The notes under the pieces are model-generated. The model did no database searches. It was not told the origin of the DNA and saw nothing but the letters and a program-made list of their open reading frames with translations. 64,000 bases of DNA from Casuarius casuarius (Eukaryota; Chordata; Aves; Casuariiformes; Casuariidae), in the NCBI GenBank assembly GCA_003342895.1, contig PTFA01000017.1, forward strand, positions 928,016 through 992,015. The letters run 5' to 3'. The stretch's first letter is position 1. The number at the start of each line of letters is the position of its first letter. Position numbers and translations under genes: made by a program. Shown piece by piece: positions 1 to 29,846 of this stretch.

Positions 1-1320
1 CGGTTGCCTTAGAAAGAACCTGAGAGCCACAGAGAGCAGATGGTACCACCTGGAGATGTAATAAATATAATCTGACTTTATCCCTCCTCTGTTCTCCCAG
101 TCTTTCCAGTACTGTGTCATATTCTTCTGACTTAATTATAAGCAATCATGAAAAGAGTTTCAAATTTTTTCAGAATTGAAAAAAGTATTTTAAAATTATA
201 TATTTCAAAAGAACACATGCATACAATAGCTGGTCAGCTTTTTCATTGTAGGTGTCTGTTTCCTTTCCATTTCAGAAACTCTTTCTGATTAGGCTAAGTC
301 CCGGTTGCATCTCAATGAAAAGAGGAATTATCACAGCTCTACAAAAATCCTAGAGAAAACCAGCTTCCTCATGTCTTGGGCAGTGGTCAACTCTGTGTGT
401 GTCTTTAAAACAATTTTCAGTGAGCTTGTAATGAGAAGATTTATGTAAATGATTAAATACTTCATATACTTTTTCGGGTTTGAAACAAAAATGACTAAAC
501 ATACATTTTAGGATAGGAAAACCCTCTTTTTAATGAGAAATGATACAGTAATTAAAAAAAAGCAGTCTGTTTTTCCTTCTTGTACCAAAAGAATTTCAAA
601 ACAGCTATATATGCTCACTTAAGAAATGTGTGTATATTATGCTTTAAAATGAAAGCACATTTGGAATGGAGAGACAAAATCTGTCAGCACAAAAAAGGCC
701 TTATTATATTGCTATTGAGACATACCAAGCCAAAAAACCAAGAAGCAATCACACATCCTTCAGTATGAGAACTAGAGAGTCCTAAAGGGCTTGGACGGTA
801 TTCCCTATATCACATGTGAAGGGGTCTATCACTTATGAGTCGTCTTTTCCCCAGGACAGTATCTCTGCAGCCAGCCTCAAGACAGGGCAGAGGCAGGGAC
901 ACAGCTTGCTTGCGACAAGCGATGGGAAAATTAAAGGCAAACCACAGACTGGTTACATGATACCCAGCAAGAGAGTTAATGTGGAATACAGAAATAACAG
1001 GAATATATTATATCCACAGATTCCTTGCTGCATGGCCTAACTTGAAGGTGCCCCTGACAGCATGGCTCCACTGACAACCACCAGCTTAGTATTGCAACTG
1101 AGGATATTCCGCAAGAAAAGTATTTTGTAAGAATGGTCATGTATGAAACTCCCTTTTGTATTTTTTGTTGCTTGTAAAAAGACCACTTAATCCATACAGT
1201 TCAGGCAAAATCAGATTACCTTTGTTGACAAAGACACCCAAAGCTATTAGAAGCAAAATAAAAGTAAGAAAATAACTTATAATATTTCCATTTCTGAAAT
1301 TCATCTCTCCTTTGCATTTT

Positions 1321-1380
1321 TAGCAAAGGTTAGCAGCATGGACATGCTGCTAGCAAAGGTTAGTTTCATGGACAATGAAA
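1321..1380. repeat. 30-bp tandem duplication, each copy with its own hairpin
   Basis: Two adjacent 30-bp units both begin TAGCAAAGGTTAG and share CATGGACA in the same place. The first contains GCAGCAT-GGAC-ATGCTGC and the second TTTCAT-GGACA-ATGAAA. Both can therefore fold around the same GGAC loop although the stem bases differ. This is read directly from the sequence. The function, if any, is unknown. Confidence 0.85.
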
Positions 1381-4199
1381 ATCAATTAAAATTTAAACAC
1401 TGCAACAGCATATTTGCAGGTAAAAATGAACTCACATTTACAAATACTAACAGGCATAAAACTAAACTAGTTTTATTTTTGTTGACAGCCCATATTGCTT
1501 GCTGAATTGCTACTCAGTAAATGATTCAATATTTGGCTTTCAAACACTGCGGGCAATTTTTTCCCCTCCAACTGAAATTTAAAATCAGAACACAGAATTT
1601 TTGTATCTCTTCATTTTTATTTAGAATTCAAAAATACTTTTATGATAGAGTTTCTTTAGCTCATGAGAATTGCAAAACCTTTGTTTTATAAAGTTTAAAT
1701 TTTGAATTCAAGAAACTTGCACAGGGAGAAAGATACCTACTTACAGTACTTGTTTATCCAAGTTAGTCTTTGGATCAATAATTTTCTCTTTAATACAATA
1801 GTCTAAAAACCATTTTTTATACACCCAGCTGAATACGCACACAAACATGATAGCTAGAAGGTAATTAAGCAGCTCCTATCTGGGGTGATGATTTTCCCAG
1901 ATATGCACTTGCTTTTGAAAGCTTACAGAAAGTTCTATTCAGATAAACATGTATCTTAAAATTTGACGATATAAAATTGTAGCCTGACATATAAGCTGGA
2001 GTATCAGTAACATTGTCCCCCAACCAATAATTTTTAAATGTAACAGCTCTCTTATGTCTCTGGACTGGATCCAAAGGCCTGGATCCAAAATAATGAACTA
2101 TCAAACAGTTTAGTTAGTTAAAAAAAAGGGGGGAGGTGAATATATACAGAAGGTGGAATACTGTTCCACAAAACATTTCGTATGTAAGGCATTTGCTTGA
2201 AAAGATGACCAGGTAATATATTAGCCCCTGCCTTGTCCTGCTTTTCCACGGCTCCCTCCCCAGCCACTGAAGGAAATTTCCTGCCAGGGATATAAAGTCT
2301 CCGTACCAAAGCAGAGGTGGCTGGCCACTGAGAATAAAAGCCAACACGCCTAAGAGCATGTTTTTGAGCATCACTGCCTCGTACTTTCAGCCAAGCTCAT
2401 TCTGAGTTAGCAGCAAAGCTCCTGCTGGGGAGCCCTGGGGGCAGCTAAACGGCAGCCCCCTTCCCTGCAGACCGCACACAAAATGCTGAGGCTCCACAGT
2501 GGGGAGGAGTGCAAATGTGCTGTCAGGTAACATGGGAAGGGCCTCAAATGAGAATTAGAAATGAAAAACCAGATTGTAAAAACCAAGCTCAGAAAAAGCA
2601 GCCATTTCATTACTCTGCTTCAGTGTCAGAGCGTGCATGGGCTGTGCCACGCAGCAGGAAGGATGCCTAAAAAAATAGCAACACTGGCAAATGTTCTGGT
2701 TTGTACATGACTGATAGTGGATGCAGTAAGTTAGAGAAACATCCTCCTTAGTGTCCCAGAGGGGGTGGTACTTTGTGCTATTCACCAGCCTCATAAGGAA
2801 TATTTCTAATATGAAACACTACCTGTCATTTCTCACAGCCTCACTTATTTAAGATACTACCAGGCATGCACACCTTTGCTAACCTGAATAAATCCAGAGG
2901 GGAAAGTACAGTATCTTAATGGCCTTTCCCTTGCCTCTTGGTGCAGATAAAACTAACTAGGTGGTCAAATGACAGGACACCACTAACAGTACCCTCTCTA
3001 AAATGGAAAGAGGCTGTCAGAAAGGCAAAACCATCCAATTAGTTTCAGACGCACATTGCCATCAGCTCAAGTGTGCACAGTACAGGCTTCACACATTATT
3101 CATCCAAACTCCCATGTTTCCTGCTGCTTAAACTCTGCCAAAGTAAAAGGATACTCTGCCCGAAAGGTAAAGAAACAAAACCTAGAAGTGGTGCATAGTG
3201 TACTGATTTATAATGTTGCATTGAATTAGGAAGCATTGATCTTTCTGAGAAACACCTTTCAAATCACACTGTAAAACCCTTGCATTAAGAAGAGGCACTG
3301 CGTCCAGGCCAAGCATCCCTCTCCCCTGTTTCAGTATCTGAAGCACCTAACCTTATTCAGAGTGCATCGTTTTACTAGTACGACCTCCTTCTCGGAGACA
3401 AATGCTGCCTAGGATCTCCTGCAGACCCCTGAATCATCTGTCCTATTTTGTGAAACACCTTGAATTTCCTTTCTACGAGTGGGTGGGATATGGGAGAAAC
3501 TGCTTTCAGTTTCTCTTATTATTCTCTTACTGGTTGCTAATTTTTTACTGGAGAAAAGCAAGAAGTCTCATGCCTGGTACCTCAGAGCAAGCAGATATTT
3601 AACTTCGGTGTCGGTACCCCGTTCTCCCTGAAATCAAGGGGAGCTTTCCTGAAATCCTTTGCGGGGGCTGGACCAGTCTCTGAGCTATGGAAATGAGAAA
3701 CACCAACAACAGCTCCTGCTCCAGCCTTTGGCAAGTGTCTTCAGTGGTTTAAGGTAAGGACCCAGGTTTCAGAAACTGGAATATGAGGCTATCGTCTTCT
3801 TCTAGGACAATGCAGATTAGACTGTGTGGGACTAAGCAAAGGATACCTGCAGATGCCACGCACCTAAACAAGGGTTTACAGTGATGGACCAAGATGCCAA
3901 GGAATACAGGTGGGCATGCTCACTCTTAGGAAATGTTGCAAAATCTTTTCAATATGACACACGTCACACATGGAGGACTGTCACATCCTCATAAATACTC
4001 CAGTGAAAAAAGTCCATGCAACAAACAGACAAGAATGCCACCCCCTTTCAGCTCCCCCCAATGGACAGCCATTGGTTCACTGAAATCGATCTAAGACTTT
4101 ATTATAGTTGTCCACCCTCTACAGAAGATACTCCGAAGTTATGGTGATGGGTAGCAGCATAAAATCCTAAAACTCATGTTAGCAGGAATTACAGTAAAA

Positions 4200-4229
4200 G
4201 GAAAAGGACAGCAAGGAAAAGGACAGCAA
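4200..4229. repeat. 15-bp perfect tandem duplication
   Basis: The unit GGAAAAGGACAGCAA occurs twice in a row without a mismatch. It is a purine-rich, recent-looking duplication inside non-coding DNA, most likely from replication slippage. Confidence 0.85.
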
Positions 4230-6272
4230 ACTTGCAGAAGCACAGACAGGATGAAGAGGTCAGGAACAATGCAGAAGGAAATGGGTCTGAACAGTGAGAA
4301 AACAACCTAAGTCATTTTTTCCTCTTCCACATACCTTTTCATACTCAAATATAGGTGTATTTTTTTTTTAACCACATCCCTGAAGAAATCTTATGGAGCT
4401 TGCAAAATTGCAAGGTCCCTCACACCCTGTTGTAGCTCCCAGGCATGAGCTACCTGGAACGGGCGTCTTTTTGCTCCGACCAGCCCCAGAGCGCATTTAA
4501 CTGGGCAGCAGAGCTCCCTCCCCAGCACCTGCCTGCTCACAGCAGCAGCAGAGACTCCCACTGATGTTCTGGCTCCCCAAAGACTGTTCCAGGGAGTAAG
4601 CAGAAAGGTGCAGGTTCCTCTGTGGTTAAGTCAGTGGGGCCTACAGCCAGTTACAGTCCTTGGAGAATTAGTATTTGTTTCTCCTAAATGCTAAACACTT
4701 AGAAAAGTCCTTCCTATGACGACTTTCCCACAAACCACAGATGCCTGTGAAAATGAAAGAGCAACCTCCAACAATGCTTTTGGATAGCAAAGCAAGAAAT
4801 GAAGCATGTTTTCCTGGGACAAAACCCCAGACTGCTCTGCCAAGGAGATCCTAGATGCTCTTTGGCATCAAGTGGTGAAACCGATATCAAAGTGCGGAGG
4901 GACGTGGGCCTGCGGGGACGCAGGTGTCGGAGGCACGCTTGCACAGCTGCCTCACTCTATTACCTCCAACCAGGAGAAAACAAATCTGAAAAGGCACCAC
5001 TTGTCCTTCATGCCTGAATCACGGAAATGTAAAGCGCTGTGCCACAGCAATTAGCATGTTCTCTGTGCGCAGACTGCTTTAGAGCAACACAGCAAGAGGG
5101 CATGTTTAGTGCCCCAAGTCAGAATATCGTCTGCCATTTTCGTAATCTCAGGAGCAAACACACGGACAAACACAAATATCCCACAAGAGAATCCTCTTTG
5201 ATTAGAAAGCAAGAGACCATTACAGGACAGTGTCAATATGGAACAGCTAAATGATTTAGGAAAAAGTCATTTGAATTACGGAAATAAAATAAACAACCAA
5301 TTAAAGATTAGCAGTACAATGTCAATGTGATAAAACAAGACAAAAAGAAGCAACTGAACACACAACAAAGTTAAGGTCCTAATAGATAAACACAGGAAAG
5401 AACAACCCATATTTTTGGTTTATCATGATATATCTAGCCATTGCAGCCAAGCTGATACACAGGATTATTCAGTGTCAGTAAATTCTTGCAGTATCTATTT
5501 AAGGCATAAAGGAGTGATTAAAAGATAAAGCGCAGATTCTTAGTTCCTGCAAATCCGTGTAGCTTTGTAGGCAGTCAATACAACTCTGTTAAATTATAGC
5601 AGCAGAGAACAGCATCTGAAAGAAAGCATGGAGCTCCTGGTCTGTGGTGTGGTTATTTGAAAACTTTCCTTCAAAAGAGCTTGGAAGAAGCATGACTGCA
5701 CTTTATTATTTGATTTACATTTGAGAGGTTTTTAAAAGTGCAAATGTAAAAACAAAAAGCTGAGAAAACAAACTTCTGGCAACGACATTTGACTCATATG
5801 GCAACAATTGCAAAGGAGCTGTATTCCTTGTCCCACACAAGAAGCAATAGGAATGATTAAGCTTTAAAACACATACACATAAACACAAGAACACATATAA
5901 TCATCCGAGAGTTTGGAACTATGTAAGGATCACAAATGTGTAAGGCGAATTAATGAATTTAAAAGGTTCACAGGATACCATGTCACAGAAGGTTTAAGGG
6001 TAAGTCTTTGAGAGAGGTTAAAACCTTTCTAAGAGGGAGAGGATCCTCTCCTCCTCCCTCAGTTTCAATCTTTTGTTTTCCCAGAACAATGGAAGTGATG
6101 GGGGACAATGACGTAACACGCACAAGTGCACCCATGGGGTCAGCAGACCTAGCAGTTACAAGCAAATCGTGACTCTCCCAGCTCAGAAACTGAGGGATGT
6201 TTCACTTGCATGAAATCCCTGCGTTTTAATGGTTACAGCCCTGGAAAAAGCCAGTGCTGCAAACAGAACATT

Positions 6273-6286
6273 GTAGCCATAGCAAC
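6273..6286 (+). promoter_or_regulatory. Perfect X-box (RFX-type) motif
   Basis: GTAGCCATAGCAAC matches the RFX-family consensus GTNRCCNNRGYAAC at every position. RFX factors act in neurons and ciliated cells. The site is intronic and about 1.9 kb downstream of the nearest exon. A match this good is expected by chance only about 0.1 times per strand in 64 kb of even base composition, so it may be real, but binding is not shown. Confidence 0.3.
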
Positions 6287-8062
6287 AAGCAATTCAACAT
6301 TTAAACTTTTCAACAGACTAAACAATATTTTCTTTCTGGTTTTATAATTTCATGGTTAATAATTCACCATGGGCACCTCACTTGTTTAGCTGGTCACTAA
6401 TGTCTCAAAAATAAACTCCCATTAGTGCTTCGAACAGGAAAACCTCCTCACCTACAAAAAAAAAAAAATGTATATATAGGGAGATCACGTCAGAAATTAA
6501 ACTTTTTTGTCCCTTTTGGAAGTCAGTATGGAAATGTGGGAAGAGCCCAAGTTCTGTCCTGTTAATACAACCATTTGGCCTTTCTTAGTATTGTGCAATG
6601 TAAAATGTCACAGCCGGAAGCCCTAAAGCCTGAAAAGTGAGATTTAAAATGCCTAATAACTTAGGCCCCACAACAGAATCTCTGAGGAACGCCCTACCAG
6701 CGCAGACACTCCTACAGGAAGTCTTTCCCCTTTTCATTGATTGAGAGGATTTTTTTTTTAATGCTATCATTAAAAACCCATTTGAACACCAAAATTGAAG
6801 GCTAAAAATAATTAGGATAACGTATTTTGTCTGGCTGTTGAAATTTAACCCTGTTAACTAGGCAGCTTCATGTCATGCTCTAAGAGTCTAATGTTACCCT
6901 AATAAATGTATGGGGTTTTTTTGGAAAGTGCTGTAGATGAATGCAACTGATATCATGCCTTTTTCTTCTTTTTAATGGCACCCAGTTTAATTTCTGCAAA
7001 AGATTTTTCTCAAAGGCAAGAATTTGAGATCTCTTCAACCTATTGATTAAAACACAAAGAAAAAGGAGAACTGTTGATCTCTCCTGTATAGACTAAATAA
7101 TGTCAATGCTCAACAGAGGTGCTAAGTTTAAAGTTTAATCAATTTATTTAGTTAGGCAGTTAATTATCTGAAGCTTTCACTACCCTTTTCTAGCTCTTCA
7201 CCATTTTTATGCTTCTTCACTGCAGCGAAGAATTTGAATTTGAAGGAACCAGACAGCCCAGAATCTTTGAGAGCATCAGCGACCATCTTGCCTTCCTTGC
7301 CAGTACAGATAACTTAATCGTAGCATAACCCCACAACTCATAGATGCAGACTTTGTTGACTGACCCTACAACTCGGGTGCAGACTGAACTTTGCTAGCAA
7401 CACATGCTGAGAAGCTCTAGAAATGACAGTGAAGGACAGTGCATGAAACAGACAAGGAAATGTGTTTACACATTCAGGAGGAGCAGGGCCCTTCCTCAAT
7501 CCCTGTTTATTTGAATTATTTTTGACAAGTAGCACTAATTCCTATGGAGTTAATGTGCCATGTAAGAGAGTTACTCAGCATTAAGATGTTTTTTAACCTG
7601 CTGGTCACATAGTGGGTTGGGTTTTTTTTTTTGGTTTGCAGTGCTTTTGGAACTTCTCCCTCTATATATCACAAGGGGAAGTACTGGGGAAAACATACTC
7701 TCCTTTTAACTTCTGACATATTCTTTGCTCTCTTGTGACCTGTACAGCTGAATGCTACACACTCACAGTCTGACCTTGCACTCCAAGATTTCCTGAGCGC
7801 TTTTTACAACTCAGACAGGAGTTGGTTCTCAGCTGGAAAACTTAATAAATACGTCCTGAGACATGTATCTGTCAAAAGGGGAGGATTCTGATCAAGTGGA
7901 AGCAGGAAGACAACAAGGAAGCAAAATCTCTTTACAAGTAAAATTTACTAATAGGATGTGGTTGGTCTACACTGTGACCAGACTACAGGGTGAGTGTTTG
8001 GTAATCTATGACAGGTTGTGCAGATTATTAAGCCCTACGCATAAGGCAGATCAAAGAGGTCA

Positions 8063-23845
<15,783 letters not shown>

Positions 23846-23919
23846 TATTTCTTGCGGCATTCACTGGCTCTGTCGATTTTAAATTCAGGTAGACTGATGA
23901 ATCCTTCTGCTTTTTCATC
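23846..23919 (-). CDS. CNKSR2: CNKSR2 exon: PH domain, middle strands
   Basis: The exon is 74 nt, residues 292-315 plus two bases of Tyr316. The peptide is DEKAEGFISLPEFKIDRASE followed by CRKK. It supplies the central strands of the PH fold, with the common pattern of a Gly-Phe-Ile strand followed by a Leu-Pro turn. It joins in phase 0 to the preceding NEE and in phase 2 to the next exon, where TA plus C makes Tyr. The acceptor is TGTCTTTGTAG and the donor is TA/GTAAGT. It is short and does not start with Met, so it was found by homology and phase rather than as an open frame. Confidence 0.96.
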
Positions 23920-27110
<3,191 letters not shown>

Positions 27111-27159
27111 CTTTGTTCTTCTTTTTACTTTTCTGCTGTAGAGAAGATTGCTGAAATGT
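27111..27159 (-). CDS. CNKSR2: CNKSR2 short exon (49 nt): Gln/Lys-rich link before PH
   Basis: This very short exon gives residues 218-233, TFQQSSLQQKSKKKNK, plus one base of Ala234. It is too short to show up as an open reading frame and was found by matching the known order of the CNK2 protein between ETTLYH and the PH exon. The acceptor is TTTTCTTGTAG and the donor is AAAG/GTAAAA. It sits at the 3' end of an intron of about 21.9 kb and is followed by an intron of only 884 nt. Skipping it alone would shift the frame. Skipping it together with the next exon (49+173 = 222 nt) would keep the frame but remove the start of the PH domain. Confidence 0.94.
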
Positions 27160-28800
27160 CTACAAGAAAATCAAAAGAAGAGAAGTGAAAATACAGTGTT
27201 TATATTCAAGCACATCCTCATCATAAAAGTAGTGAAACTTTGCAAACACTGAAGTCATCACCAGGTATTACCCCCAGCAAACAGATTCCTAGGCCCAAGA
27301 AAAAAGGTAATTTTATTTCATACGTTTATAAGGTTTTACAGCAAAATCACAGTGAAACACATTAAAATAGACCACAAATTAGTTTGCTAGTGACAACTGA
27401 AGTTTCTCTCCAAAACGGTCACTTCATTCTGTTATTAAGAAATGTCTCATTTTGTTTAGTACGATAGTGAATCTACACAGTTCTTGTATTTCCAAGCAAT
27501 GGTCTAATTAAGACCTAATCCTAATAGATCCTAATAAAAATATGCATATTGTTGTAGTTCACTGCCTAATGAAAGTGGGAAGGCATTTTTACGATGGCAT
27601 TTAGGATATCAAACATTTTGCTCAGAAATGATTACATGGGTCTAAAATCTTAAACACCAACAATAAAATTCAAGCAAATTGCAACTGGGAAAAATCTCCC
27701 AAATAAAGATTCTCAAATAAAAGATTTTTTTTTTAACCAGGTTTTGACCTAATGTGTTTACCTCCAGTTGACTCAACTCCATGAAACAACTTGTTGCCTT
27801 AGAAGAAAGACAGGAGGGAAATTATTCCTTTGCTTAGCATCCTAGCTTAGTAAAAATGGCAATGCATATTAATACACTTCATGGTCATTTCTGCTAGAAA
27901 ACTTGAACTCAGATAATCATCATCATTCCAATGAATTAAAAAATAACTCTCTAATGAATCACTCCAAACTTTTAAGAACACAATTTCAGTTGCTCTGAAT
28001 TTTAGCTTCACATATAGATAGACAAAAATATTAATGGTGAAACTAAGAAAAAAACCACATTAGAGTGTCTGAGTATTAAAACCTCTTACCTCAGCTTACA
28101 CTGAATCAATACAAAAATCAAAGCTTTTGTGCCCTGTGTTATAAATAAATCTTAGTGAAAGCACTGACAGCCCTGTGAGTCTGAAACCTGTTCATAATTG
28201 ATAAGGCAAATTCTCACCTCACCTTACAAGACTCTCTTTGGTTTAAAGGTCTGCTCTTTCTCTTTGTTTTTTTCCTCCCCTCCCTACTTATCTGAGCTCA
28301 CATGCAAGCCACAGTGGCTCAGCTTCCAAGGGAGGTCTCAAGTCACAGCTGTGACATTTTCAAGCAGCAAATGCTAACATCATATTCATGGGGATAAATT
28401 ACCAACTATACAACAATAATTAAGAGTATTATCATGAAATTAAGTGTCTCGGTAGAGGTGCTGATCCCTTGTGGCTTGCATCTGAGGAAAGCTGCTCAAC
28501 TGTATTGCAACCTCAGATGGTTAAAATGGATCTCCACTGGAAAGAAAAATGGAGCCAGTTTGTTTTGGCTCTGCTCCTTTTCTTCCTCTATTAGTGTCAA
28601 TTCACTGAGTGCAGCTCTTAGCAAGCTGAGACACCACCACTGCCCCAACTTATGTCAAAAGAAATATTTCTGCTTGCATAGAACTAAAAGAGGTCTTTTC
28701 GGCTCATGGAAAAATAACAGAGAATGACTGGGCAGAAGCGTGTAAATAACTTTCTTCCTCTTAGAAGCTTTGAAAATCTTAGCCTAATTCAAAGTGGTTG

Positions 28801-28802
<2 letters not shown>

Positions 28803-28857
<55 letters not shown>
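28803..28857. repeat. (AC)n dinucleotide microsatellite
   Basis: This is an uninterrupted AC run of about 27 units. It is the longest pure dinucleotide tract in the window, is likely polymorphic, and can adopt left-handed DNA under supercoiling. Confidence 0.97.
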
Positions 28858-28861
<4 letters not shown>

Positions 28862-29639
28862 CGGTAGCATCTCTCAGCTCAAAAAAACAGACCACTTCAT
28901 TCTGCTACTTCACTTCTTAACTTTTCTGCATTAGCATTTTAACAGTGAACTCACCAAAACAGAAAAGGAAAACTTCTGCTTGGTTTTCTTATAAGTGACA
29001 TTAGAAAGATATGAAAACAATATGAAAATGCTTCTCTTTTAAATGTTTCATCTGTAAATTGAACCTGAAAAAGTGAGCTTGCATCTCTCCACTTCTGAGT
29101 CAGTTTTGGGGAAGAAAGCATAATGAAGAGGTATCAGTTTTTAATAGGAAAACAGCACGTAATTTAGATGCCTAGCCATTTTTCCATACATTAAGTCATA
29201 TTGCAAAACAGAAGGGTTTTATTAGAATTCACTTATTGTTCCGAATTAGACCTTTAAATAAGATGATAATTTAGGACACAATCTAAAGCTGAGCAAAGTT
29301 CCTGAAATCACTTCAGTGATTTCCGCTCACACTTTAGATTTTGTTACATAGATTTTAGGCTTCAAGTTGGTTTGTTCTGCGCAAAAACAACACTGGCTCA
29401 TTTTTTTTTTTATACAAAAGATATATAAGCTGTATGCATTAGTCATCCCTGCTCAGTTTCAAACCTGTATGACATATAACTCCAAAAAACTGCAAGTGAG
29501 GATGAAGTCTAAAAATGCTCATTCTGTTGTTTTTTCAAGAAATCATCAAATGCAACAGCCTATGTCATCTGCAGCCCCTCTCTAGTTATCAGATACTGCA
29601 TATTCCCATTTTCTCAATGCTGTTTAAAATCACAGTGTG

Positions 29640-29846
29640 ATGTAGTTTGGATGGGATTTCTGGAGGTTGTCTAGTCCTATCTCCTGCTCAGAGCATGGCT
29701 TGCTTTGAAGTTGGATCTAACTCCAAAGTTAGATCATGTTCTTCAGGGTAATTGTCAGCCTGGATCTGAATACCTCCATGGAAGAAGTTTCCACAACCTC
29801 TTAAGCAACCTGTCCCAGTGTCTGGCCAACACAGTGCTTCCACTTT
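29640..29846 (-). mobile_element. CR1 LINE, 3' fragment
   Basis: The plus strand reads like the reverse complement of the CR1 3' region: TTCTGGAGGTTGTCTAGTCC, then CCTCCATGGAAGAAGTTTCC and AAGCAACCTGTCCCAGTG. The sense strand is therefore minus, the same as the gene. It is diverged and has no terminal octamer repeat, so it is an old, 5'-truncated copy. Confidence 0.8.
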
